A DNA stretch of 47,270 nt from Reyranella massiliensis 521. Lineage in GTDB: Bacteria; Pseudomonadota; Alphaproteobacteria; Reyranellales; Reyranellaceae. Below the pieces are notes generated by a model that saw nothing but the letters and a program-made list of their open reading frames with translations, ran no database searches and had not been told where the DNA came from. The stretch spans positions 1 through 47,270 of the forward strand of contig CAMAYC010000026.1 in NCBI GenBank assembly GCA_945862125.1. The letters run 5' to 3'. Each line of letters opens with the position of its first letter. Position 1 is the first letter of the stretch. Made by a program: the position numbers and the translations under genes. Positions 9,030 to 17,653 of the stretch are shown here, piece by piece.

Positions 9030-10031
9030 GTGACAGCCATTGCGGCCAAACACCGCCAACTGGGCCGCAGCGATCTTTCGGTGTTCCCAGTCGGGCTCGG
9101 CTTGATGTCGTTCTCCGGCGCCTACGGCAAGAGCGACGACCTCGAGGCGATCCGCGTCATCCATCATGCGCTCGACCGTGGCGTCACGCTGCTCGACAGT
9201 TCCGACATGTATGGCTGGGGTCACAACGAGAGCCTGCTGGGCAAGGCGCTGGCGGGAAGCCGCCGCAATCAGGCGATCCTCGCCACCAAGTTCGGCCAGA
9301 CGCAGCAGCCCGGCGGCGCCAACGGTGTCGATGGCCGGCCGGAGTATGTGAAGGCGGCCTGCGAGGCGAGTCTCAAGCGGCTGGGAGTCGAGGTGATCGA
9401 TCTTTACTATCAGCATCGCGTCGATCCCTCGGTGGCGATCGAGGAAACGGTCGGTGCGATGGCCGATCTCGTGAAGGCGGGTAAGGTGAGGGCGCTGGGG
9501 TTGAGCGAGGCGAAGCCCGAGACGATCCGCCGGGCGCATGCGGCCCATCCGATCGCTGCGGTACAGAGTGAATATTCCCTGCTCTTCCGGGTCGATGCCG
9601 AGGAGACGCTCAAGACCACGCGCGCGCTCGGCATCTCCTTTGTCGCCTACTCGCCGCTCGGCCGCAGCCTGCTGACCGGCGCAGTGCGCCAGGCCACCGA
9701 CATTCCCGAGGGCGATGGCCGCAGCCGGCATCCGCGCTTCGCGGGCGACAATCTTGCGCGCAACCTGGCAATGGTTGCCGCGATCGAGGCGATGGCCCAA
9801 AGCAAGGGCTGCAAGCCAGGGCAGGTGGCGCTCGCCTGGTTGCTGGCGCAGGGTGACGACATCGTGCCCATTCCGGGCACCAAGCACTCGGCCCGGGTCG
9901 ACGAGAATCTGGCGGCGCTCGATGTCGCCCTGTCGGCCGACGAGGTGGCCCAGCTCTCGGCCGCCCTGCCGCCCGGCGCGGCGGCAGGCATGCGCTATCC
10001 CGAGGCGGCGATGAAGGCCGTGTATCTCTAA
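9030..10031 (+). CDS. aldo/keto reductase, 333 aa
   Basis: The start is a GTG at 9030 behind a strong GGGAGGGG ribosome binding site; the frame is open further upstream only because it overlaps the preceding gene. The catalytic tetrad is present: D56 and Y61 in DSSDMYG, K87 in ATKFG and H129 in [21 protein letters not shown] near the C-terminus matches the NADPH-binding end of the barrel. It belongs to the YakC/Tas-like group and would reduce aldehydes or ketones with NADPH. With the adjacent monooxygenase it could interconvert alcohol, ketone and ester, but that pairing is inferred from position. Confidence 0.9.
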   Translation: MTAIAAKHRQLGRSDLSVFPVGLGLMSFSGAYGKSDDLEAIRVIHHALDRGVTLLDSSDMYGWGHNESLLGKALAGSRRNQAILATKFGQTQQPGGANGVDGRPEYVKAACEASLKRLGVEVIDLYYQHRVDPSVAIEETVGAMADLVKAGKVRALGLSEAKPETIRRAHAAHPIAAVQSEYSLLFRVDAEETLKTTRALGISFVAYSPLGRSLLTGAVRQATDIPEGDGRSRHPRFAGDNLARNLAMVAAIEAMAQSKGCKPGQVALAWLLAQGDDIVPIPGTKHSARVDENLAALDVALSADEVAQLSAALPPGAAAGMRYPEAAMKAVYL

Positions 10032-10078
10032 CGATCGGACAACAGAATCCGAGTCGGTCTGCCCAGGAGAACAATCAG

Positions 10079-10516
10079 ATGTTCAAGCACATTCTCATTC
10101 CGGTCGACGGCACCGAGTTGTCGGTGGCGGCACTCGACAAGAGCCTGACGCTCGCCCGCGAGACGGGCGCCAAGGTCACCGTGCTGATGACCATCGAGCC
10201 CGCGCCCATCGTGATGATGGCGATGGTCCAGCTCACCGAACAGCAGAACCGTTATCACCAGCATGCCAAGGAACAGGCGGCACGCCATCTCGGAGAAGCC
10301 GCGGCCAAGGCCAAGGCGGCTGGCGTGCCGTGTGACACCGTCCAGGTCGACCATGATCATCCCTATCAGGCGATCATCGAGACGGCGGCAGGCAAGGGCT
10401 GCGATCTGATCGCCATGGCGTCACACGGCCGGCGGGGCATCTCCGCGCTCGTGCTCGGTAGCGAGACGACGAAAGTGCTGACCCACAGCACGATGCCGGT
10501 CCTCGTCTACCGCTGA
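10079..10516 (+). CDS. universal stress protein, UspA family, 145 aa
   Basis: A single-domain Usp protein. It starts FKHILIPVDGTELS and carries the nucleotide-binding loop near the C-terminus as ASHG, nine residues, then GS, ending in the family's typical MPVLVYR. The first glycine of the loop is alanine, a frequent variant. AGGAGA lies upstream of the ATG. Such proteins are cytoplasmic, often bind ATP and help cells survive starvation or oxidative stress. It follows the aldo/keto reductase by 47 bases on the same strand. Confidence 0.92.
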   Translation: MFKHILIPVDGTELSVAALDKSLTLARETGAKVTVLMTIEPAPIVMMAMVQLTEQQNRYHQHAKEQAARHLGEAAAKAKAAGVPCDTVQVDHDHPYQAIIETAAGKGCDLIAMASHGRRGISALVLGSETTKVLTHSTMPVLVYR

Positions 10517-10588
10517 GCCGCGCGGCGCGGCAACCTTCGCCTCTCTCGGACGTAGTCATAATCGTACTGCTGCTCGTTGGAGAGGTTG

Positions 10589-11158
10589 ATGCGTTTGGTC
10601 CGAGTGTCCGTCGTCGCCGCGACCCTCGCCGGCCTCCTGGCCTTTCCAGCCGTCGGTCAGCCACAGGACCCCGATCAGGCGACGCGCTCGATCGAGCTGT
10701 TCCGCGAGGCGGGCAAGGTCCTGCAGCATCCGCGCTGTCTCAACTGCCATCCCGCCGGAGATCGTCCCAGCCAGACCGATACGATGCGGCCGCACAATCC
10801 CAGGGTGGTGCGCGGGCCGGGCGGCCATGGGGTGGCCGGGCTGCCGTGCAGCGCCTGTCATCAAGTCGCCAACTACGAGCCCTCGGGCGTTCCTGGCCAT
10901 CCGAAATGGCATCTGGCACCCGTTTCGATGGCTTGGCAGGGCCGCTCTCTGGGCGAGATTTGCCGGCAGCTCAAGGACCCCTCACGCAACGGCGGCCTCG
11001 ATATGCCGGCTCTCCTGCGTCACATGAGCGAGGACACGCTGGTCGGCTGGGCCTGGGCGCCCGGCGGTGGGCGCGCGCCGGCGCCCGGCACGCAGGCCTC
11101 TTTCGGAGGCGTGATGCGCGCCTGGGCGGAAACCGGTGCATACTGTCCGCCGGACTAG
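10589..11158 (+). CDS. secreted diheme cytochrome c-like protein, 189 aa
   Basis: The ATG at 10589 has GGAGAGG just upstream. Residues 1-24 are a Sec signal peptide ending AVGQ. Two haem-binding motifs follow: CLNCH at 50-54 and CSACH at 87-91. Later landmarks are GHPKWHLAP and a long conserved tail with [13 protein letters not shown] recognise this pattern from proteins annotated as isoquinoline 1-oxidoreductase-associated, which usually accompany molybdenum hydroxylases. No molybdenum subunit is encoded here. The protein would carry electrons in the periplasm. Confidence 0.75.
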   Translation: MRLVRVSVVAATLAGLLAFPAVGQPQDPDQATRSIELFREAGKVLQHPRCLNCHPAGDRPSQTDTMRPHNPRVVRGPGGHGVAGLPCSACHQVANYEPSGVPGHPKWHLAPVSMAWQGRSLGEICRQLKDPSRNGGLDMPALLRHMSEDTLVGWAWAPGGGRAPAPGTQASFGGVMRAWAETGAYCPPD

Positions 11159-11179
11159 CCTGCAGGGAGCGACAGCAAA

Positions 11180-12151
11180 ATGAAGCGCATCGAACGCCGG
11201 ACGTTGATCGGCGCCGGATTGGCGACAGCACTGATCGGCAGGGCTGCCGCCGCCCAGACCTTCCCCACCAAGCAGATCCGCTGGATCATTCCGTTCGCGC
11301 CCGGCGGCAATTACGACGTCACCTCGCGCATCGTGGCCGAGCCGATGGGACGTCAGCTCGGACAGAGCATCCTGATCGACAACAAGCCCGGGGCGGGCGG
11401 CGTGGTCGGGCTCGAGCTTGCCTACAACGCGCCGGCCGATGGCTACACCCTCGTCATGGCAAGCTTCACCGTGGGCTACGTGGCGCCGATCTTCGCCGGC
11501 AAGAAGGAGATGCTGTCGCAGTTCGCCCCGGTCAGCATCCTCACCACGGTGCCGACCCTGGTGGTGGTGCGGGCCGACAGCCGCTTTCCCGACATGAAGA
11601 GCCTGCTGGCGGAAGCCAAGGCCAAGCCGGGCACGGTCAGCATCGGCCATTCCGGCAATGGCACCACCAACCATGTCTCCATCCTGCGCCTGCAGCTCAA
11701 CGACAATCTGAAGTTCAACATCATCCCCTATCGCGGCTCGGGCCCCGGCATCGCCGATCTGCTGGCCGGCACTGTCGACAGCTTTGCCGACCAGCTCACC
11801 AGCTCGATGCCGCACATCAAGTCCGGCAAGCTCCGCCCGCTGGCGAGCTTCGGACTGGAGCGGATCCCCGAGTTGCCCGACGTGCCGACCATGGGCGATC
11901 TCGGCATCAAGCCGTTCGACGGCGCCACGACTGCCGGCGTGTTCGCCCATGTCGATACGCCCAAGCCAGTGATCGCCCGCCTGAACGAAGGCGTCGTGGC
12001 CGGCCTCAAGGACGAGACGGCGAACAAGCGCTTGCGCGATCTGGGCGCCATCGTCCGCCCCTCGACTCCCGAGCAGTTCACGGCAGCCCTCAAGGCCGAT
12101 GAAGCAAATGTGTCCGAGCTGTTGAGGCTGGGCCTGTTGAAGCCCGAGTAA
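11180..12151 (+). CDS. Bug/TctC-family periplasmic substrate-binding protein, 323 aa
   Basis: A signal peptide ending AAAQT precedes the family opening FPTKQIRWIIPFAPGGNYDV. The typical DNKPGAGGVVG loop and LPDVPTMGDLG follow. The length is standard. Bug proteins bind small carboxylates or related molecules for tripartite tricarboxylate transporters, but no TctA or TctB membrane gene is present nearby. The ligand cannot be read from the sequence. The gene starts 21 bases after the cytochrome gene. Confidence 0.92.
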   Translation: MKRIERRTLIGAGLATALIGRAAAAQTFPTKQIRWIIPFAPGGNYDVTSRIVAEPMGRQLGQSILIDNKPGAGGVVGLELAYNAPADGYTLVMASFTVGYVAPIFAGKKEMLSQFAPVSILTTVPTLVVVRADSRFPDMKSLLAEAKAKPGTVSIGHSGNGTTNHVSILRLQLNDNLKFNIIPYRGSGPGIADLLAGTVDSFADQLTSSMPHIKSGKLRPLASFGLERIPELPDVPTMGDLGIKPFDGATTAGVFAHVDTPKPVIARLNEGVVAGLKDETANKRLRDLGAIVRPSTPEQFTAALKADEANVSELLRLGLLKPE

Positions 12152-12171
12152 TCGGACCTAATATCGACCCC

Positions 12172-12297
12172 ATGATGACGCTTCGATCGATAATACTCGC
12201 GATGATCGTGGTCGTGCTGGCGGCGTGCCAGACGGGCACCCCGCAGGACGGCAGGTATCAGACCCACGGCGGCGGCTGGGACAACTTCCGCGGCTAA
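12172..12297 (+). CDS. small lipoprotein, 41 aa
   Basis: A short frame starts with two ATG codons (12172 and 12175). Its product has a basic N-terminus (MMTLRS), a hydrophobic stretch and a clear lipobox LAAC, with cysteine 19 as the lipidation site. The mature peptide would be only 23 residues, ending HGGGWDNFRG. Small lipoproteins of this shape, resembling entericidins, occur across proteobacteria. It sits 20 bases after the Bug gene and ends 15 bases before the convergent tartrate dehydratase gene. The ribosome binding site is not obvious. I see no evidence for a specific function. Confidence 0.55.
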   Translation: MMTLRSIILAMIVVVLAACQTGTPQDGRYQTHGGGWDNFRG

Positions 12298-12312
12298 GGT
12301 CGGGACGCTGCC

Positions 12313-13470
12313 TTACGCGGTCTTCATGACCGCCCAGAGATCGGCCTTGCGTTCGAAGCCGATGCCGGGCGCGTCGGGCAGCGCCACGCGGCCGTCGACG
12401 ACCGGGCAGTCGTCGGCGAAACCGCCGAACGGCGCGAACACCTGAGGATACGACTCGTTGCCGCCGCACTGCAGGCCGACGGCGATGTTGAGCGCGAACT
12501 GGTGGCCGCCGTGCGGCACGCAACGCCGGGGCGACCAGCCGTGTGCCTTCAGCATCTCGAGCGTACGCAGATACTCGACCAGCCCGTAGCTGAGCGCCGG
12601 GTCGTATTGCAGGATGTCGCGATCGGGCCTGAGGCCGCCGTGGCGCACCAGGTTGCGGGCGTCCTGCATCGAGAACAGGTTCTCGCCGGTGGCGAGCGGC
12701 GGCGCGTACTCGGTGGCGAGTGCGGCGTGTGCGAGATAGTCGAGCGGATCGAGCGGCTCCTCGTACCAGCGCAATCCGTAGCCCCGGATCGCCTTGCCGA
12801 ATTCGATGGCGGTGATGAGGTCGAACTTGCCATTGACGTCGACCGCGAGACGCTCGCCAGCGCCCACGATCTTCAGCACCGCCTCGATGCGCGCCAGATC
12901 CTCGGCCAGCGGCACGCCGCCCACCTTCATCTTCACGCAGGAGTAGCCGAGGCCGAGATAGTGCTTCATCTCGTCCTGCAGCGCCTCGAGGCCCTTGCCG
13001 GGATAGTAGTAGCCGCCGGCGGCATAGACCCAGGCCTTGTCGTCGTGCGCGCCGCCGTTGTAGCGGTCGGCCAAGAGCTTCCACAGCGGCACGCGCTTGG
13101 CCTTGGCCAGCGCATCCCACAACGCCATGTCGAGCACGCCCACCGCCACCGAACGCTCGCCGTGACCGCCGGGTTTCTCGTTGGCCATCATGGCGGCCCA
13201 GCATTTCGCCGGATCAATGAAGCCCTCGCCATCGAGCAGGGAGTCGGGCTTGGCGGCTTTCAGGCGCGGAATGAACCGCTCGCCCAGGAGTCCGTGCTGG
13301 GCGTAACGGCCGTTGGAGTTGAAGCCGTAGCCCACCACCGCCTTGCCGTCGACGATGCGGTCGGTCTCGACTGCCACCACGCTCGCCGTCATCTGGCTGA
13401 AGTCGATGTAGGCGTTGGCGATGTTGGAACGGATCGGCGAGACGATGTCGCGGACGGCGGTGATGCGCAT
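12313..13470 (-). CDS. tarD: D-tartrate dehydratase-like enolase-superfamily enzyme, 385 aa
   Basis: The protein closely resembles Bradyrhizobium D-tartrate dehydratase (TarD) along its length. Shared features include the NEKPGGHGERSVAVG loop, the YAAGGYYYPGKG segment and the RPDRDILQ region. The superfamily residues are all in place: K182 in the KMK motif, metal ligands D211, E237 and E263, and H320 in PHGGHQ. They sit two positions before those I recall for TarD. The reaction would be magnesium-dependent dehydration of D-tartrate, or a similar sugar acid, to oxaloacetate. GAGGT precedes the start at 13470. It is the last gene of a run with an MFS carrier and a lactonase, which fits uptake and breakdown of sugar acids. 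Confidence 0.87.
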   Translation of the reverse strand: MRITAVRDIVSPIRSNIANAYIDFSQMTASVVAVETDRIVDGKAVVGYGFNSNGRYAQHGLLGERFIPRLKAAKPDSLLDGEGFIDPAKCWAAMMANEKPGGHGERSVAVGVLDMALWDALAKAKRVPLWKLLADRYNGGAHDDKAWVYAAGGYYYPGKGLEALQDEMKHYLGLGYSCVKMKVGGVPLAEDLARIEAVLKIVGAGERLAVDVNGKFDLITAIEFGKAIRGYGLRWYEEPLDPLDYLAHAALATEYAPPLATGENLFSMQDARNLVRHGGLRPDRDILQYDPALSYGLVEYLRTLEMLKAHGWSPRRCVPHGGHQFALNIAVGLQCGGNESYPQVFAPFGGFADDCPVVDGRVALPDAPGIGFERKADLWAVMKTA

Positions 13471-13479
13471 GTCAGAACC

Positions 13480-14691
13480 TCAAGCGTAGACGTTGCGACG
13501 TGCTTGCCGCATCAGGAGCCACCATGCCACAGCGCCATTCAGAAGATTCCAGGCGATGCCGTTGATGAAGGCGGCCCGGTAGGAGCCGGTCATGTCGAAC
13601 AGCACGCCGCCCATCCAGCCGCCCAGCGCCATGCCGATCAGGGTCGAAGAGATGGCGAGGCTGACGCGGAATCCCGCCTCCTTGGGCGGGAAGTACTCGC
13701 GCACGATGATGGCGTAGGACGGCACGATGCCGCCCTGGAACAGGCCGAACAGCGCCGACGCCAGGTAGAGCGAATTGAGAGAATCGTCGATCATGTAGAC
13801 CACGAGCGCGACGCACTGCAGCGTCGAGCCGAGCAGAAGGGTTTTTACGCCGCCGACCTTGTCGGCGATCCACCCCGAGGCGATGCGGCTCACGATGCCG
13901 AAGCCCAGCATCAGCGACAGCATGGTGGCGCCACTCGCCGTGCCGTAGCCGAGATCGGCGCAGTAGGCCACGATATGCACCTGGGGCATCGACATGGCGA
14001 CGCAGCAGCCGATGCCGGCCACGATGAGGACCGCCTGCAGGGCATTCGGCGAAAGCCCGAGCGACCGTGGCGAGTAGGGCGCGACCCCTGCCGTGCTCTC
14101 GCCGCTCGCCGTGTGATGCTGTGGCGGCTTACGGCGAAGCGTCAGGGCCAATGGCACCATGGTTACCAGACAGAGCGCGGCGGCGACCCAATAGGTGGCG
14201 CGCCAGCCATGGTCGCGAATGAGCAGTTCGATGATCGGCGGCCAGACGGCGCCGGCGAGATAATTGCCCGAGGCCGCGACGGCGACGGCCACGCCGCGGC
14301 GCTTCTCGAACCAGTGCGAGATATCGGCAACCAGCGGGGCGAAGGTTGCCGCTGCGCCGAAGCCGATCAGGGCCTGCGCTGCAGCGACCAGCGTGAGCGA
14401 GGGCGCGGTCGACGCGAGCGCAAAGCCCGCCGCCAGGCCGATCGCGCTCAGGATCGCCGTGACGACGATGCCGCGCCTGTCGACCACGTATCCCCAGGTC
14501 ACGCCGCCGGCGAAGAAGCCCAGCGTGTTCATGGTGTAGGCGAAGGAGATGTCCGCCCGGCTGACGCCGAGATCGTGCTGGAGCGCGGGCAGGGCCACCA
14601 CCAGGCACCACATGCCGATGCCGCCCACCGTGCTCAGCGTCACGCTGGCGACAAGGCGCCACCACGAATAAGTCGAATCGACACCGGGCAT
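13480..14691 (-). CDS. MFS transporter, probable carboxylate carrier, 403 aa
   Basis: A 12-helix major facilitator protein. The cytoplasmic loop between helices 2 and 3 reads GYVVDRRG, and its counterpart in the second half reads GWIADKVGG. Overall it resembles the oxalate/monocarboxylate branch. It lies between the lactonase gene (7-base gap) and tarD (9-base gap), so the three are almost certainly one operon. It probably carries the sugar acid that the operon degrades. There is no clear ribosome binding site at 14691, which suggests translational coupling. The substrate is inferred only from position. Confidence 0.88.
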   Translation of the reverse strand: MPGVDSTYSWWRLVASVTLSTVGGIGMWCLVVALPALQHDLGVSRADISFAYTMNTLGFFAGGVTWGYVVDRRGIVVTAILSAIGLAAGFALASTAPSLTLVAAAQALIGFGAAATFAPLVADISHWFEKRRGVAVAVAASGNYLAGAVWPPIIELLIRDHGWRATYWVAAALCLVTMVPLALTLRRKPPQHHTASGESTAGVAPYSPRSLGLSPNALQAVLIVAGIGCCVAMSMPQVHIVAYCADLGYGTASGATMLSLMLGFGIVSRIASGWIADKVGGVKTLLLGSTLQCVALVVYMIDDSLNSLYLASALFGLFQGGIVPSYAIIVREYFPPKEAGFRVSLAISSTLIGMALGGWMGGVLFDMTGSYRAAFINGIAWNLLNGAVAWWLLMRQARRNVYA

Positions 14692-14698
14692 CAGTCGA

Positions 14699-15643
14699 TC
14701 AGCCGCCGGCCGCGCCCTGGGTGTTCACATAGAGCGCATAGAGCGAATGGCTGGCCGTCATGAACAGGCGGTTGCGATGGCGGCCGCCGAAGCACAGGTT
14801 GGCGCACCGCTCGGGCAGGTCGATGTGGCCGATCGGCTTGCCGTGCTGGTTGAAGACGCGCACGCCATCGAGCTCGGCCTTGCCCATGCCCCAGCCGCAC
14901 CACAGGTTGCCGTCGACATCGACGCGGAAGCCGTCGGGCGAGCCGCCCGGCCCGGCATCGATCAGCACCTTGCCGCCGCTCATCTTCAGCCCGTCAGCGG
15001 TGACGTCGTAGCTTACGATCGTGCGGTGCGGCTCGGCGCGCGACGCCACGACATAGAGCTTCTTTTCGTCGGGCGAGAAGGCGAGGCCATTGGGCCCCGG
15101 AATGTCGTCGGCCATCACCGTGAGCTTGCCGGTCGCCGGATCGAGGCGATAGACGGCGGGCTTGTTCTCGCTCGGCGCCTTGTGGCCCTCGTAGTAGCCC
15201 AGGATGCCGAAGGTCGGATCGCTGAACCACACCGAGCCGTCGGACTTCACGACGACGTCGTTGGGCGAGTTGAGCGGCTTGCCGTTGTAGGAATCGGCCA
15301 ACACCGTGATGGCGCCGTCATACTCGAAACGCACGACCCGCCGTGCATCGTGCTCGCAGGCGATCAGCCGGCCGCGGCGGTCGCGGGTGTGGCCGTTGGC
15401 GTTGTTCGACGGTTTGCGGAACACCGAGACCGCGCCGCTCTCCTCGTCCCAGCGCAGCACGCGGTTGTTGGGAATGTCGCTCCACAAGAGATAGCGGCCG
15501 TCGCCGAAATAGACCGGACCCTCGGCCCAACGGCAGCCGGTGTAGAGCCGTTCGACCGACGCCAGGGCCAGGCGATACTGGGCGAAGGACGGATCGAGCA
15601 CGCGCACAGCCGGATCGGGGTAGCGCTCGTTGGGTTGCCACAT
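14699..15643 (-). CDS. SMP-30/gluconolactonase-family lactone hydrolase, 314 aa
   Basis: A six-bladed beta-propeller of the SMP-30/Gnl/LRE family. It shows AEGPVYFGDGRYLLWSDIP near the start, NSPNDVVV in the middle, PGPNGLAFSPDE, and SPDGFRVDVDGNLW near the end. These contain the expected metal-binding glutamate, asparagines and aspartate. It would hydrolyse a sugar-acid lactone in the cytoplasm or periplasm; no signal peptide is seen. The start at 15643 (MWQPNER) has GAGGAA upstream, while the longer frame to 15727 adds only unconserved basic sequence. It heads the lactonase-MFS-tarD operon. Confidence 0.87.
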   Translation of the reverse strand: MWQPNERYPDPAVRVLDPSFAQYRLALASVERLYTGCRWAEGPVYFGDGRYLLWSDIPNNRVLRWDEESGAVSVFRKPSNNANGHTRDRRGRLIACEHDARRVVRFEYDGAITVLADSYNGKPLNSPNDVVVKSDGSVWFSDPTFGILGYYEGHKAPSENKPAVYRLDPATGKLTVMADDIPGPNGLAFSPDEKKLYVVASRAEPHRTIVSYDVTADGLKMSGGKVLIDAGPGGSPDGFRVDVDGNLWCGWGMGKAELDGVRVFNQHGKPIGHIDLPERCANLCFGGRHRNRLFMTASHSLYALYVNTQGAAGG

Positions 15644-15994
15644 CGTCGTTTCCTCGTTGGTCTTTCGTTCATTTCTTGGCGGGGATGCTACAGGTCCGCC
15701 GTCTTTTTTGCCCGTCGTTCTCGTCATGGCTGCCGAGTCAGTTGGACACGCCTTTACGTCGGTCCGGTCGCTATGTCTCGGCCTTCAACCTGCTGATTTT
15801 CCTGCCAAATGTCCTGTTGGGCCGTGTCGTCCCGTTGGACGCCAAATGACTCGTTTCACGTCGCCCGGTTTCCCGTCGTCGTCTCGAAGATCAGTGTCAT
15901 CCCTCACTTCGGTCGGGATGGCAGCATTGATGTCTTGAGAGTCGTGATCGAAACGGCTATTTCCTACTGTATAGGAAATGACCTGTCAAGCCGG
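15644..15994. other. promoter region of the lactonase-MFS-tarD operon
   Basis: These 351 bases between the stop of the hydantoinase B gene and the lactonase start hold no gene that I can support. Apart from the palindrome at 15959-15979 I see no strong hairpin or T-tract. The promoter of the downstream operon should lie here. Confidence 0.5.
15959..15979. promoter_or_regulatory. 8-bp inverted repeat, candidate operator
   Basis: ATTTCCTA and its exact reverse complement TAGGAAAT are separated by five bases (CTGTA). The element lies 16 bases after the hydantoinase B stop and about 315 bases upstream of the lactonase start, and it is AT-rich in a GC-rich background. No T-tract follows on the minus strand, so a regulator-binding site, for example GntR-type, is more likely than a terminator. 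Confidence 0.4.
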
Positions 15995-17653
15995 TCAATC
16001 CCCCTCGACCCCGTACGCAGCCTTCGCCTGCTCCTTGCTGACCAGCCCCAGCCGCACGTCGCGCTCGACCTTGGCACGGTCGCGCTTGGCGGGGTCGCCG
16101 AAGCCGCCGCCGCCCGGCATCTCGACCACCAGCCGCTCGCCGGCCGGGATGGTCTGGAAGCCCTTGGCGCGGAGCTCCTGGCCTGAAGCCAGCGAGAGCC
16201 GGCCGTTGCTGCCCGGCTTGCCGCCGTCGCGGCCGCGCGCCGGATGTTTTACCCGCTCGAAGGTGGCGAAGATGCCGAAGGCCGCGCCCTCGCGATGCTC
16301 GACCTCCATCACCTGGCCGAGGCCGCCGCGATGCTGGCCGGCGCCGCCGGAATCCTGGCGGTATTCCTTCTTCCACACCACCACGGGTGCGATGGTCTCT
16401 GTGATTTCGACCGGCACGTTGCGCACGCCCGATGGAAAGGGTGTGGCCGAGAGCCCGTCGAGCGTCGGCCGCGCGCCGGTGCCGCCGGAATGGAAGGTCG
16501 TCACCATGAAGGGTCGGCTGTTGCCGATGGTACCGGTCATGCCGTGGCCCGCGCCGAGCTTCAGGTTCCACAGGTTGGAGGTGCCCTCGGCCGGCACTTG
16601 GCCCGGGATCACCTGGTGGAGCGCGTCGAAGCAGACGTCGGGCAGCATGTGGCCGATGGTGCTGCGCGCGTTCACCGCGGCCGGAAACAGCGCATTGACG
16701 ATGGTGTTCTCAGGCGCCGTCACCAGGATCGAATCGAGCGTGCCGGCATTGTTGGGAATGGTCGGCGCCACGACGCACTTGATGCCGAAGGCGGTGTAGG
16801 CCTCGGTGTAGCACATCGGCGAATTGATGCCGTAGATCGACGAGCCCGAAGTGCCGGCATAGTCGACGGCGATGTGGTCGGCATGGATCGAGACCGCGGC
16901 ATGCAGGTCGATCGGCGCGTCGTAGCCGTCGATCCGCATGTGGCCCTTCCAGGTGCCGCGCGGCAGCTTGCCGATGGCGGCGACCATGCCGGCGCGGCTC
17001 TTCTCGATGATGTGGTTGCCGAGCTCGTCGAGCGAGGAGATGCCGTGCTCGGCCATCATGTTGGACAGACGTCGTTCGCCGATGCCGTTGCAGCCGATCA
17101 GCGCATGGATGTCGCCCTCGACCTGCACCGGCTCGCGCACGTTGGCGCGCACGATGCGCATCACGCTCTCGTCGATCGTGCCCTCGCGCATCAATTGAAG
17201 CAGCGGCAGGAACAGGCCCTCGTGGAACACCTGCCGCCCGTCGGGCGATTGCCCCAGCCCGCCGATGTCGACCACGTGCGTGGTGCAGGAGAACAGCGCC
17301 ACCAGCTTGCCGTCGTGGAAGGCGGGCGAGGTGACGACGATGTCGTAGAGATGGCCGGTGCCCTTCCACGGATCGTTGGTGATGTAGGCGTCGCCCGGCT
17401 TCATGGTCTCGACCGGGAACTCGCGGATGAAGTGGATGACGCTGCGCGCCATCGAATTCACGTGGCCCGGCGTGCCGGTGACGGCCTGCGCCAGCATCTG
17501 GCCCTCGAGATCGAAGACGCCAGCCGAGATGTCGCCGGCCTCGCGGGCGCTGGTCGAGAAGGCGGTCCGCACCAGGGCGCGCGCCTGTTCCTCGACCACC
17601 GACAGCAGCCGGTTCCACATCACTTGCAGGCGGATATCAGCAGGCGTGCTCAT
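15995..17653 (-). CDS. hyuB: hydantoinase B / oxoprolinase-family subunit, 552 aa
   Basis: The sequence has the family's usual length and landmarks. DPWKGTGHLYDIVV and GLGQSPDGRQVFHEG lie in the first half, and GGGGFGDPAKRD near the end is the C-terminal signature. The B subunit acts with HyuA in ATP-dependent opening of hydantoin, oxoproline or related cyclic amides. Its start codon overlaps the stop of hyuA (ATGA, 17650-17653), so translation is coupled. The real substrate is not readable from sequence. Confidence 0.9.
   Translation of the reverse strand: MSTPADIRLQVMWNRLLSVVEEQARALVRTAFSTSAREAGDISAGVFDLEGQMLAQAVTGTPGHVNSMARSVIHFIREFPVETMKPGDAYITNDPWKGTGHLYDIVVTSPAFHDGKLVALFSCTTHVVDIGGLGQSPDGRQVFHEGLFLPLLQLMREGTIDESVMRIVRANVREPVQVEGDIHALIGCNGIGERRLSNMMAEHGISSLDELGNHIIEKSRAGMVAAIGKLPRGTWKGHMRIDGYDAPIDLHAAVSIHADHIAVDYAGTSGSSIYGINSPMCYTEAYTAFGIKCVVAPTIPNNAGTLDSILVTAPENTIVNALFPAAVNARSTIGHMLPDVCFDALHQVIPGQVPAEGTSNLWNLKLGAGHGMTGTIGNSRPFMVTTFHSGGTGARPTLDGLSATPFPSGVRNVPVEITETIAPVVVWKKEYRQDSGGAGQHRGGLGQVMEVEHREGAAFGIFATFERVKHPARGRDGGKPGSNGRLSLASGQELRAKGFQTIPAGERLVVEMPGGGGFGDPAKRDRAKVERDVRLGLVSKEQAKAAYGVEGD

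Noticed and set aside
12502..14763. 753-codon open frame on the plus strand
   Set aside because: It lies antisense to tarD and the MFS gene, both of which match known families. The predicted protein is low-complexity, rich in His, Arg, Gly and Ala, as expected for a shadow in GC-rich DNA.
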